Source: Globodera rostochiensis (Eukaryota; Nematoda; Chromadorea; Rhabditida; Heteroderidae). Taken from it: DNA of 64,000 nt. Every line of letters starts with the position of its first letter. Positions within the stretch are counted from its first letter, which is position 1. The stretch spans positions 228,865-292,864 of the forward strand of contig JAEVLN010000011.1 in NCBI GenBank assembly GCA_018350325.1, given 5' to 3'. Under the pieces are notes generated by a model. The model searched no databases and had not been told where the DNA came from. It saw only the letters and a list, made by a program, of their open reading frames with translations. Below, one piece after another: positions 25,126 to 35,760 of this stretch. The translations under genes and the position numbers were made by a program.

Positions 25126-25617
25126 AAAAAAATTAATTTTTGTTGTTAATTTTCACCGGGCTCTAGAGGAATCACTCAGAGAAAATTTTAGAAAAATTAT
25201 GAATTTTGCTTCGGAATTTCAGCGAAAAAAACTGGTTTACGTAAGAGTGGAGGATGCCCGGCGGTGCCGACAGGCGCCGCCGGAGAAATTTTTACAAAAA
25301 TTGGCAATCTTTGTTAAGGAAACTGAAGCAAAAATTCAAAAACGTGATGAATTATATCAAAAATTCTTGTATCTATTCTTTTTTTGCGCGTATTTTTAAT
25401 TAAAAAATATTAGAATATTTATTTTAAAAATCTTATTAATGAGGGGATGCCTATTTGAGTAGAAGGGAAAACCAATAAATAAGTGCTTGCACTCACAAGC
25501 GGGTTCGAACCCAACACATACATAAGACTCACTAAAAAGAGAAACCATTAGGCCATCGACCTCCATGTGAAACATAAGTAAAAATTTTTATGGCATTCTG
25601 ACATTATTTTTAAATTA
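25126..25617 (-). mobile_element. tRNA-derived SINE, copy B, with probable 11-bp target duplication
   Basis: On the minus strand the A box TGGCCTAATGG (25555-25545) matches TRGCNNARYGG perfectly and the B box GGTTCGAACCC (25511-25501) is perfect, with 33 bases between them. The body and the G+C core (25258-25285, CGGCGGTGCCGACAGGCGCC) match copy A. The sequence AAAATCCAATC occurs at both edges (25115-25125 and 25618-25628), as expected for target-primed insertion. The far end of the element on its own strand is T-rich. This is the best-preserved member of the family in the window. The 105-residue plus frame at 25082-25399 is a shadow of this repeat. Confidence 0.8.
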
Positions 25618-25630
25618 AAAATCCAATCGT

Positions 25631-25795
25631 TAGGGGGTGTAATATCGCGCGATCTTGCACGAAATGCGATCGGCGATCCGCGATCGGCGATCTCAAATTT
25701 TTTTATGCGAACGGCGATCCGCGATCGGCGATCTGCCCAAAAAGGCGATAATTGCGATCACGATCGCGCGATCGCGATCACGATTCCCATCCCTG
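25631..25795. mobile_element. GATC-word MITE, hAT-like ends
   Basis: It runs from TAGGGGGTGTAATATCGCG to GATTCCCATCCCTG. Read inward, the right end is CAGGGATGGGAATCG, a typical hAT terminal form. The left end is a weaker match. The core consists of GCGATC words. The right flank GATTCTAC begins module Y. A matching left target copy is not evident, so the left junction may be rearranged. Confidence 0.65.
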
Positions 25796-25998
25796 GATTC
25801 TACCACTGCCTCATCCACAACACCAAATGCCTTCTCCAGTCGCTCAATGACAACAGCGCAAAAAGACCTGCGGAAATTTAGAAATTTGTAATTCTATGTT
25901 CTTCTGCAGAGCATGAAAAATTAAAAAAATATATAACAACAATTCCATTAAATAATAAATTTAGTATCCTCGGGCATGGTTAAGTGAGACGTCGGTTC
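25796..25998 (-). repeat. Dispersed repeat module Y, copy 2, with exon-like frame
   Basis: This is the partner of 1205-1427. The minus frame after the CCGCAG acceptor-like site (first base 25867) reads FCAVVIERLEKAFGV, then VDEAVVES. Compared with copy 1 it lacks one codon and carries a few substitutions, but it stays open. It runs directly into module X, which appears to be the original arrangement. Confidence 0.65.
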
Positions 25999-26160
25999 GG
26001 TTAAACCAATGCATGACCGCTTACAAAGTAATCAAAAAATATCTTAACACAGTAAATTACAAACATTTTATTGTATAACATTAATATTTGATTTGATCTA
26101 ATAAAGAAACAAAAAAGTTAAAGTAAGGAGATATTAATTTAAAATCTAACTTTAAAATCA
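25999..26160 (+). repeat. Dispersed repeat module X, copy 2
   Basis: This is the partner of 116-284 in the opposite orientation. Here it continues module Y without interruption across GGTTCGGTTAAACC. Confidence 0.8.
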
Positions 26161-27516
26161 TTAAGGTGTGTAAAATAAAATTTATAAAGTGCCTTTGTTT
26201 TTAATATATACATTACACGATAATTTGCATTTAATTTTTACCAAAATTATGTTTTATTTAAGTGTTTTTCTTATTGATTTAGTTTTGATTGTCTTTCCAA
26301 ATTTAAATTATATTATGTTTTAATTTTTTGTCATGTGTTATGGTATAAACAATTTACAATTAGTCTTTTTTAGAAACTATAAAATCGAAGATAGTTATTT
26401 TATTTTAAACATTGATTGTATTTTTACATCTTCTTTATAAAATTGTTTTATTTTATTTTCTCGCCAATCAAGAGAAATTGCTATAAAAATTAAGAATCAT
26501 GCACATTAATAGATCTGCCGTCGGACCCATAAATTACGTCATATACCCTATGTGATAGGACAACAATGACAGCACTAAACGATTAAAAAGATTTAACATT
26601 GATTAAAATATATAATTTTTTTTTAATTTTTTGTAAAACATTAGAATGTGCTATTTAATTTATTTTGCGGAGTTTAGCGTCATATGCAAATCCACGTTCG
26701 CGAACTGCAGAGGATAAGCAACCTGCAGCCACAATGTGTCGCCCCAATCACTTATAAAATTAGCTTTCGTTTTGGTTATAAAGATAATTTGTGTTCTTGG
26801 AACACCTTTTAAATATTGACGGCTTATTAATTAAAAATAACTTAGATTTTAAATAAAGATTAATTATAAAAAATTAATTTATTACTTTATTGTTTAATTC
26901 ATCAATTTCGTGTGAAAATTTTTCGACCAAAAGACAAATTTATTTAAATATTTATTGTGATGCTTATTTATATGACGAGTAAAATATGTTGAAAGTTTTT
27001 TTATAAATATAAAAGAAAAGAAAAAATATTCATTTTATTAGTAATCTTGTTTTTAATGGATTACTATTCTTTATCTTGTACATTTTGTTTCCAGTTGTTT
27101 TAATTTTAATATCCATTTTTATGTTTTTTGACTATTTGCGCAAAATGAGATTTATACGAAAATTTTTGTTGTTATTATGATATTGGTTCACTTTAAATTT
27201 ATCAGCAAAACTTTATTAATTTTTGTTTAATATTATAATCCTATTTATAGGAATGTTTGTTGTTTAAGCAGCGTATTTTTCAACTATTTATTCCTTAGAA
27301 TTTTATTTCCTAACCGTGCGCATCGGAAGCCCTCTTTTCAAATATTGAGAATCTTCGTTGTTGTCATAACTTTGTCACTGAATTTTTTCTATTTAACTTT
27401 ATTCAAGCTTTTTTTCTGAACAAATAAATGCTTTTAATATTATTAACCCATTTTACAAACATTTTTAAATGTATTGATAATCCCTCGACACGAATATTGC
27501 GACTAAGCATTTTACC
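26161..27516. other. A+T-rich stretch with islets at 26500-26560 and 26676-26812
   Basis: The second islet holds a 42-codon ATG frame (26684 onward) containing IHVRELQRISNLQPQCVAP, preceded by an acceptor-like GAGTTTAG. It has normal amino-acid composition but no recognised domain. The remainder is low complexity. Confidence 0.4.
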
Positions 27517-27694
27517 AATTTTTAATCGCCGCATTGCAAATAAGAAATCAAAAAAAAACTTTTAGCATAATTACAAAGATTTCGATAAGTTCGAGGGTTT
27601 TCAAACGATTTCTTAAGAAAATAGAAATAAAACGAAGACAATTTCGTAAAAGTTTTTTTTTTGATTTCTTATTGGCAATGCGGCGATTAAAATT
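27517..27694. mobile_element. MITE with about 45-bp terminal inverted repeats
   Basis: The left end TTTAATCGCCGCATTGC(A) and the right end reverse-complement each other for about 45 bases, with one substitution and one A-run length difference. The arm includes AATAAGAAATCAAAAAAAAA. The roughly 85-base middle has no frame. AATT lies at both outer edges, but because the ends themselves are inverted I cannot tell a target copy from the terminus. The superfamily is unassigned. Confidence 0.85.
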
Positions 27695-27707
27695 AAAATG
27701 TCTTTCA

Positions 27708-27741
27708 CGGGCTACGGGTTTCACGGGTTTTTAGCCCGTGT
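27708..27741. repeat. Perfect 9-bp stem hairpin, CACGGGCTA ... TAGCCCGTG
   Basis: Fourteen bases after the MITE. The loop repeats CGGGTTTCACGGG, so this may be the stub of another word-core MITE. A run of T does not follow immediately, which argues against a terminator. Confidence 0.6.
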
Positions 27742-29498
27742 TTATAAAATTTTGTTTTAGCAGATTTCCAGATCTCCTTCTCATGTCCTTTGAAAAAAAA
27801 TGTTTTGTTATTTCTTACTTTTGTCTATTGCAAATCGATTTATTATATTAAATTTTTTATTAAATTCTTTCATTATACTTTAAATTTTTCTGTCGATCCC
27901 GCTCATTTTGCTCGAAAGAACTTTGCAATGCCGAGTAATTTTTTTTTCGAGTTATGTTTATCTATTAATAAGATAAAGTTAGTATTTTATTTTTAGTTTT
28001 GGATTTAATTCAAACAGTTTTTCCAGTCTGTGTTTTGAATTATATTATAAACAATGTGTTTAATATTCTTTAGGAATTTTAAAATTGTTATTATTTTTCA
28101 TATTATTTACAATTACTAAGGTCAGATGCTGGTTCAATGGCTGTTTGCGATCTGGTCCTCATATCAACAATGTTAAACAAAAATTAATTTATAAATCTCA
28201 AAAAAATAAATGATGTGGAAATTTTTTTTTAAAAAATTTAATATAGAATTTTGCACAAATAATATTTTGGGAAAAAACAATTTAAAAATATAATTCTTTT
28301 CACTTGTACCATAAAACAAGCAAAATAAAAGTACAATCTGATCACGCCGTAAGGACTAGAGATCGTTCTCGATCGAACGAGCAAAGTTGCATTAATTCAC
28401 CGGAGTATGTCGTCAGATGCGTAATTCAAACATAATTTTAAAATTTAGCATTATTTATTATTTATGAATATTTGAAAACTCCTTCATTTTAGCAATAGGA
28501 TCCAATATTCTATTAGTCAGTTTTATTCGGTTTTATTTTAATTTGTAGTATTGAAATTATTTATACTTAATATAATATTTTATTTGGTGCACATGACGAT
28601 GTGGCGCTCGGTGCTGCATAGAACTGATAGAGTTACAGATAAACGATTCTTTTAATCAACATATATTTTGTATATTAATTAAATTATTGAGAATTTTAAT
28701 TTCATTTTTGCAATTATCCAGCCGAGATCGGTTTATTCCCGGCTTTAGTGGCTCTGGCCTTTTTTTGGTATGCAAAATTATATCGCAGTAGAATTAAGAA
28801 ATCAAATTATTAGGTTTAAATTTTTTAAGGTAAGTGAATTGACCCTTTTGAACTCAACTGGGGCTATCAGCAGGCGGAACACCTTCAAGTCATTTTATTA
28901 TAATTGCTTTCAATTATCTTCAAAACCACATACTAAATTTCGTTTTGAATTGGCCTTCATTCTTGTGCGAGAAGACAAATTTTCTTTATCAATGTTAGAG
29001 TGTGTGCAAATTCTGTCTGTTTTTTAAATTATAATTTTTTAATACAATCAAACGCCACATTTTAAATTAATCCGTAGAAAAATTGAAAAGTTGCCATGCG
29101 AGCCAAAAAATGTCGTTTCGTGTGACCAAATGCAGCAATAGTTTTTTATTCTAAAAATTGCCGTATAAAAGGTTAGATTATCAGATTATTACTATTATAA
29201 TATTCTAATGTTTTTCATTTATTAGTTGTTTAAAGAATTTTATTACCTTTATTAACTGGCATAATTTATTAATGTTAAGTTGCCTTTTAATCTTTCTAAT
29301 ATTTAGACTGCTATTAAGTTGTTAATAAATATTTATTTAAGGGCTCAAATTGTAATAATTTAATTATATTGAAGAAGATTCGTTTTGGTCTTTAAAAGCA
29401 TCTTGCTACTTAGTTTTTGGATGGAATCATAACTTTGGATTTATCCAATCCTTATATTTCTATTGAGATGCATTTAATAATAGATTTGTTCTTATTTA
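27742..29498. other. A+T-rich stretch with islets near 28120, 28330-28435, 28590 and 28720-28830
   Basis: The 28330 islet is a 48-codon plus frame containing SDHAVRTRDRSRSNEQSC. The 28720 islet follows a CCAG acceptor-like site and leads into an 85-residue plus frame (28770-29027), which carries a consensus AAG|GTAAGT donor at 28829. This region has the most exon-like signals in the window, but no domain was recognised. Confidence 0.4.
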
Positions 29499-29655
29499 GT
29501 TCATATGTAATCCACCACGCGGTTTTTAGTCCACTCCATCTGCTTCTTTTTCGACCGACATTAAATAGCTGCAAAAATTTGCGTATTTTCTCATCTATAC
29601 ATATTATAAAATCAATTTAAAGTTCCTCATTCGATAGGAAAACATTCTAAACAAG
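29499..29655 (+). repeat. Direct repeat flanking SINE C, left copy
   Basis: It runs from GTTCATATGTAATCCACCAC to AACATTCTAAACA and matches 30043-30205 with about 85-90% identity by eye. Both copies contain CTTCTTTTTCGACCGACATT. Confidence 0.9.
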
Positions 29656-29960
29656 ATTTGTTAAGAAATCGCTCCAAAAATGAAAATGCAAAACAAAATC
29701 CCCAAAATGTTTTTCGATTTCGTCCAACAAAAAATGAATGAAAAGCTTGTAAATTGTCATCTAAAATGTTTGTTTGTAATTGGAAAAAGTTAAAAAGAAT
29801 TTTTAAAAATTGTTTAACCACCGTAACTGTACAGAAAAATAAGAAATAACCACTGACACAGTCGGGGATCTGAACCCCCACCCACACTTATATCCCCACA
29901 CCAACCACCAACCACTCTCCATTACACCACAACCAAACCGCATTCCAATCCTCCAAAATC
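29656..29960 (-). mobile_element. tRNA-derived SINE, copy C (diverged)
   Basis: On the minus strand an A-box-like TGGTGTAATGG (29929-29919, one mismatch) is followed after 42 bases by a B-box-like GGTTCAGATCC (29876-29866, one mismatch). Downstream sequence does not match the body of copies A and B, and the G+C core is absent. It may therefore be a second SINE family or a worn tRNA-like repeat. Confidence 0.55.
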
Positions 29961-29967
29961 CCATTCT

Positions 29968-30042
29968 TAGGGGTGTATATTTTTTCCGTTTTTTCCGTTA
30001 AAAAGGTGATTTTAACGGAAAACGGAATTCCGCCCATCCCTG
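29968..30042. mobile_element. 75-bp MITE-like element with AACGG-word core
   Basis: It runs from TAGGGGTGTATAT to CGCCCATCCCTG, the same terminal forms as 25631-25795. Here the core is made of CCGTTTT and AACGG words that form an inverted repeat. No 8-bp target copy was found. The preceding bases (AAAATCCCATTCT) resemble those before the GATC element (AAAATCCAATCGT), so the true left edge may lie further out. Confidence 0.6.
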
Positions 30043-30205
30043 GTTCCTATGTAATCCACCACGCGGTTGTTGCGTCCACTCCATCTGCTTCTTTTTCGAC
30101 CGACATTAAATAGCTATAAAAAATTTGCGTATTTTCTCATTTATACATGTTATAATATTAACTTAAAGTTCATCATATGATCAGGAGAAAACATTTCTAA
30201 ACAAT
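30043..30205 (+). repeat. Direct repeat flanking SINE C, right copy
   Basis: This is the partner of 29499-29655. It starts exactly where the AACGG-word element ends. Confidence 0.9.
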
Positions 30206-33032
30206 AGATGTATGTTTTTTTTGTCATTATAATATTTCTATGGTTTTTTACTTCAATTAACTAGTGCTAATCGTGGCGTTTTGAATGAAAATCAAAGTTG
30301 ATTACCTAGTTAACATTTAATTTTTTTAATTGAATTTTAGTTATATAAAATTTAAGTAACACAAATACTGTGGTGTGGTTATCGTCCCCAAATGTTTTGA
30401 TTAAATTTTTTTAAAATCAAGTTTCAATAATTCATTTGCAAAATTCTTTTGTTAATATGTAGAAAATAACATATCTTATAATTGATTTTTTAATCAATAA
30501 TTAATTAAAATAGCTTTATTGATACATTTATGTTTATCTGCCTTTAAATTTATTTTTATTTGTGACCACCTTTGTTAATTAAAGTTAAATATTAATTGGT
30601 GTGTTTAGGCCACCGACGTCGAGGTTAAGAATTGCAGGATCGAAGTTTTTCGGGAGCACGACTGTCGGGGGGGGGGGGGAGGGAGACGTTACCCAAATCG
30701 GTTAAAATTTGTTGTAATTTTCTCGTCTTTATGCTACAAATAAATACTTTTTATAAGGGGATTAAAATTCAAATATACAACGTAATAAAAAAAACATGGT
30801 TCAGATTCTAAATAAAAAGCTGGAAGTTTAAACATAAAAACATCGAAAATTTAAATAAAAGCTCTATGAAGGATTTATAAATGTTCACATAAAAAAGGTA
30901 AACTATTTATGATATATACGCTCATGAAACATGTTTTGTAAGCAAATAAGAAAACATTAAATTCAAAGCGTTTATTTAAAAAATAATTGCAGCGTCCATA
31001 TAAAGACAAAAAGTTTAATTATAATACATTGCAAAATCAAAGTTAATACTTAAAGGCTAGTAAATATGCCAAAGAAAAATGAAAACGATGTGGGAAAAGA
31101 TTATTAAAAAACAATTGATAAATACATTTTAATATTTAAAAAATCTTACCAATCTATAATACATTTTTTGTGGCCTGATCGGTCTGTCGCAATTGGTTTT
31201 TGGATATTTGATTCCAAATATTGCTATTAAAAAATTTTATAAAAGCAAGTTTTACTAATTATTTCCAAAAAATAATAAACCTCACATTTTTATTTGAATT
31301 ATTGCATCACTACCCTCTTTAAAAATGTTTAATAATATTTTATAATATAAAATATCTAAAAATGACTAAAACACTATAATAAGATCACACTCATGGTCAG
31401 TAAAATGGAAATTTATTAAACACATTATTTTGAGCGCTTAGAAAAATTAATTTTTTCGTAATTTTTAATGTGAATCTGAAAATTAATAATAAATTTAACA
31501 AACAAAATAAAATTATATTATTTAAATATTGCAATAATAACAAATTTACCAATAGTTGGATGCGATATACTTTTGTTTTACGTTTAAATAAGTGCTTATT
31601 AATTTTTAATAAATAAAACCATTATGAAAATAATTCAAAACATTTACATTAATAAAATCAATTTATAAACATTATTTCGCGCGTTGAGGCGCCTCCGCTC
31701 CAGCTCCGGCCGGGCGCTAACACCTTCTACTAGACCGCAACATTTTTTAGTCTCTATTTTTTTGTCTTAATTCCCACAATTCTTCTAGATTAAAATAGAA
31801 AAAACTAATCGATTTAAAGGAGTATTTATATGAATTCAAAAGATTTATAAAAAATGATACAGAATTTAAACAAATAGACAACAAAACAATTTAATTTAAA
31901 TGTTCTAAGAAATCAATAAATGTTCCATCCTTACTGGGAAAACAAAACAATCCATTAGCTAAAATTTTGCAAAAACATTAAGAGGAAGAGTAGAAGGAAA
32001 TAATTTATTAACAATCAAGTCAAACTTAAATGAAATAATGCCGAGACCAAAATTAAGAAAATAGGAATTTTATATGGTAATTTAAACGAAATTCAGCGGG
32101 GGATTAAAACAAGTAAAAAAAAATTCAAATTTAAAAAATAGTAATTTAAAGTCAAGTAGCTGGATTTCGCGACATTGCGTACATTTCTTTGGTTATTAGT
32201 AGTATGAAGTATTAGCAAAAGTTGATTAGTCCATGAAAAAAAATATATAATTAAATTTATCGAACTTGACCGGATCAGATTTTAAACCACCACATATGGA
32301 AAGCCTTATGGCAAAAAATGGTTTCTTGAGCTTTTGGTCCTGTAGAAACTGAGCAAAATAATTGTAAAAGTAAATTTACAAAGGAATATAAACATCCGAT
32401 TAATTAATAATCTAAACCTTTATATTTGCATTGAAATCATTAATATAAAAGATAAAAACAACAAATAATTTTTATTAAAATTTAAAACTAAATTAAAAGT
32501 TATAATTAAACTCAATTAAAATAAAAGTTTCAGCAGGTATCTTTCAACATAAAATATCAGCGTACTTAAATGAAAACCGTATAAGCCCAACCTAGTGATT
32601 CGTCGTACAAAGAACAATAAAAACGTATGTGTTAACAAATATCACATAATATCTCATTAATTTAATAATTGTTCGTCTCTAAATTTGAAAGAACAAATGA
32701 ATTTAAATCGAAAAATTTCTGTCTTTTTGAAGCGTAAATTTGATTTAAACCAGACGAGGCGTCTATAACTCCGCCCGTATTGCGTGTCACGAGCTTGGGC
32801 ACGCGTATTTAAATGCAATATGTAAAAGAATTTCCAATTTTAATAAATTTAATTGCGCCTTTATAGAAATTAATAATATGTTTGTTAATTAAATTTATAA
32901 ATGCAAATAAAAGGTTACTATAAATGTAAATTATTAATCATATTCCTTGAGTTCGTAAAAGTCTAAAATTCAGTATGATATTTAGATTTAAATATATTTT
33001 AATTTATTTAAGAAGTTTAATAATAAATAATT
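30206..33032. other. A+T-rich stretch with strong islets at 30605-30710, 31675-31737 and 32665-32810
   Basis: The 30605 islet follows a GTGTTTAG acceptor-like site, has a 13-base G run at 30667-30679 and is open as ATDVEVKNCRIEVFREHDCR. The 31675 islet (CCTCCGCTCCAGCTCCGG) is among the most G+C-rich in the window; its minus frame includes VSARPELERRRLNARN. The 32665 islet has a 47-codon minus frame including RVPKLVTRNTGGVIDASSG. At about 32250-32350 the plus frame TGSDFKPPHMESLMAKNGF vaguely resembles a retroviral-type integrase block. None is conclusive. Confidence 0.4.
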
Positions 33033-33090
33033 AAAAACATTACAAAAACAAAATAATTTTAAAATATTCAGAGTCAACGACACAAATGAC
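33033..33090 (-). repeat. Short repeat shared with 51769-51828
   Basis: Its reverse complement shares an almost unbroken run of about 55 bases with 51769-51828, centred on TTTGTGTCGTTGACTCTGAA. In this copy the plus frame reads NKIILKYSESTTQMT. Similarity ends abruptly on both sides. Confidence 0.85.
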
Positions 33091-34258
33091 AATATTTTAA
33101 GTGAAATAAAATAAAAATAAAACTTAATAAAATTTATACAATAACTTAAAAAGAGAAATAAAATTAAAATATGCGAGGGAAAAAGAACGGAAACACAACC
33201 AAAAATGGGTAACAAATTAACCAATAAAAATGAGGCATTAAAATTAGAAATAAATGTTAAATTGACATACTTTTATTATAAAAAAACAAAATAAAATTAC
33301 TGCTCTGTCGATTAATACTTCCAACTAAACAGATTAATAAAATAAATTATTAGGCACCTCGAAACTATTAATTGATTTAATTTAAAAAAATCAAAACATC
33401 CTTCCTATAGATTTTAAATTTTAAATGCAAGCAACATTCAATCAATAATTCAAGTAGAATCATATTATTATTCAAGAGCGAAGATAAAAAGCTTATTAAA
33501 AGTTTACAACATTTTTAAACAAAAACTAAAAGGCAATTATTATTTAATCTGTATTCTCGGGAGACTTTACCACATTTTCGAACTTGAAATTTTCTCCTCA
33601 TGGCACTTTCTGTGCCTACAATAATTAAAGAAAAAAATTTATTATCAAATAGATATTTTAATAAAACGAACTGTTAAGAACAAATAAAAGATTAAGTTTT
33701 GTTAGAAATTATAGAAAAGCTAAAAAAATAAAACAATAAATTTTTCTAAAAAAATTATTTTCAAATTAAACCAGCCCAAACTGTTATGAGCCGGGCGTGA
33801 AAAAATCGGAATTTGTGAATGTGGTCTTCAAACGATTCGAAATTCATACCAACCGGCGTGCTGTGTACGAAGGCCCGCCGCAAAAGTAGCATTACTAAGT
33901 ATTGATCGGTACCTGATTAATTTAGAAACAACATATAATTTAATAAAAACGCAATTAATAATTAAGTTAAATAAATAAATAGGTTGAATAAAAAATTAAT
34001 AATAAATAAGTTTCTTAATTCAAAGCAGACGAAAAAAAGAAATGTTGAATCTGGCCGAAAGATGATCAAAAGGCATTAACTCAGAAAAATACAAAAATTT
34101 TACTATGCAAAATGATGTACAAGAAAAAGATTATATAATGATATTAAAATAGATTAATTTTAATTTAAAACGAAATAACTTATAAACCACAATTAATTGC
34201 GAACTAAAAAAATAAAATTACTCAACTTTAAAATGGGCTCAAAAAGCAAAATAATAGG
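33091..34258. other. Spacer with an islet at 33770-33889
   Basis: The plus frame of 39 codons contains CYEPGVKKSEFVNVVFKRF and IHTNRRAVYEGPPQK. The minus strand carries an ATG frame of 43 codons over the same bases (VGMNFESFEDHIHKFRFF). The islet is clearly unlike its flanks, but the coding strand is undecided. An open run near 33416-33622 is within chance expectation. Confidence 0.4.
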
Positions 34259-34495
34259 TGAGAGAGTCAGACGGTTAGGGTAATTTGGTCATCAACGCAC
34301 CCCATCTAATAATTTTTTAGTTACTTTTTTGAACATTTTATTTTTGCAGAAATAGTGTGCTAAAAAGAGAGAGTCAGACTGTTAGAGTAATTTGGTCATC
34401 AACGCACCCCATCTAATAATTGTTTAGTTACTTTTTTGAACATTTTATTTTTTGCAGAAATAGTGTGCTAAAAAGAGAGAGTCAGACGGTTAGAG
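34259..34495 (+). repeat. 107-bp minisatellite, second locus (2.2 copies)
   Basis: AGTCAGAC words occur at 34265, 34372 and 34480. The sequence is nearly the same as the array at 1706-2291, including GGTCATCAACGCACCCCATC, and in the same orientation. Confidence 0.95.
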
Positions 34496-35300
34496 TGGTT
34501 TTTTAATTTTACTTTTTTATTTATTATATCTGTTTAGAGCACTTATTTTTTACATCATAATTAGTGATTTTTTTTTAAATGCTACTATTGTTATTCGATT
34601 CTAATACACTAGACATTTTTTTAATTTATTTTATGATTAATGTTGTGATTTATCGGAAATGAATTTATTAAGCTGTAATGTCAAATTAAAATTTTTTATT
34701 TATCAATTTCAGAATGTTTTTAAATATTTTTGTTTCAACAACTTCGCCTTTTTAAGCAAGTCTTGACGAGAAAGAAATAGATATTATGTTTGAGAACAAT
34801 TAAAATCAGCATTAAATTTGATTATGATTTGTTGCCTCCAAAACTCTATACCTCTATGTTTAACCAGATTGATGTTTGTTTAAAAAATTATTTTTAGACG
34901 ATTGCAAAATATTAAATTTAATTCAATATGCATCGCTAGAAAATTTAATTTATATATTTTTTGTATAGTTCAAGTAAGTAAGTATTGACTATTTTAGCTT
35001 TTACAATATTAACTCGCCTCGCTATAATTCTATATGGTTCGAGTCCAACAACCAGCACCATTTAAAACTTTTTTCATATTTATGTTTTTATTTTTATTTT
35101 TTAAGTTGTGCGTTTAAAAATGAATTGTGGTGAATCTTAAGAAATATTATTTTATAATGGCGTAATATAAATGCATATTCATTTAGTTATGGTGCAGGCA
35201 GAGTACTTGTTTGTATCCATTGTAAACATTAAAGCGGTTCAAACTTATGCAATAAAATTAATTAAAATTATTTTTAACCTATAATTATTACAAGCATTAT
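34496..35300. other. A+T-rich spacer
   Basis: Contains an isolated B-box-like GGTTCGAGTCC at 35036 with no A box, and a short frame near 34820-34890 (DLLPPKLYTSMFNQIDVC). Nothing firm. Confidence 0.4.
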
Positions 35301-35360
35301 GTGATCATATTATTGTTAATTCTGTATTCAAAAAATAGATTTACGAATATAAATTTTAAC

Positions 35361-35489
35361 TTCAATCAAGCCACATGGTGGAATATTGGCTTACGAATTT
35401 TGGCTCATCGTCATCAAAAGGTGAGGGACTGCGCCTATCCGACGCAATCACCTCACGAAAATATTTTTGTAGACTTTCATACGCGTCGC
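35361..35489 (+). pseudogene. hAT transposase C-terminal relic (WW ... YPTQSPHENIF)
   Basis: The plus frame reads QATWWNIGLRILAHRHQK, then CAYPTQSPHENIF. The hAT dimerisation region typically shows WW, about 20 residues, then P(A/T).S...ER.FS. Here WW and the P-T-x-S ... E-x-x-F pattern are kept with nearly normal spacing. One residue is missing between S and E, and the usual R is replaced. The frame ends soon afterwards. The minus strand is also open for 42 codons (35488-35362, SLQKYFREVIASDRRSPSPF), so the call is moderate. Confidence 0.42.
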
Positions 35490-35589
35490 TGATTTTTTAT
35501 AAATAATTTTTAAATTTTATTTATGACATTCAGGCCCCAGAAATCTTTAAATTTTGTTTCTTTAAAATCTATGTTATCCTTTTGTTGAG

Positions 35590-35760
35590 TGCGATTTTCA
35601 AAACGGCGTCCGGCGGTGCTTACAGGCAAAAATTTAATGAATTTCATTAAGAACATTTCGAAAAAATCAAAAGAATTTGTCCGAATTTTGAGATGGATTT
35701 TAATAAAAATTGCTTTAATATTTAAGAATTGCCTCGGAATTTTTGAAATTTGATCCAATT
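35590..35760 (-). mobile_element. Worn SINE core fragment
   Basis: The patch at 35602-35635 (CGGCGTCCGGCGGTGCTTACAGGC with adjoining AAAAATTT) resembles the G+C core of SINE copies A and B, but half of the palindrome is lost. No Pol III boxes were seen. The 82-residue minus frame here is a shadow. Confidence 0.4.

Noticed and set aside
25082..25399. 105-residue plus frame as a gene
   Set aside because: It runs through the GATC-word core and the SINE body on the strand opposite to the SINE.
29499..30205. Direct repeats as LTRs of a miniature retrotransposon (TG...CA edges are present)
   Set aside because: No primer-binding site follows the left copy, no polypurine tract precedes the right one, and flanking target copies do not match.
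35036..35046. GGTTCGAGTCC as the B box of a tRNA gene
   Set aside because: No A box at a suitable distance upstream, and the bases around it do not pair as a T stem.
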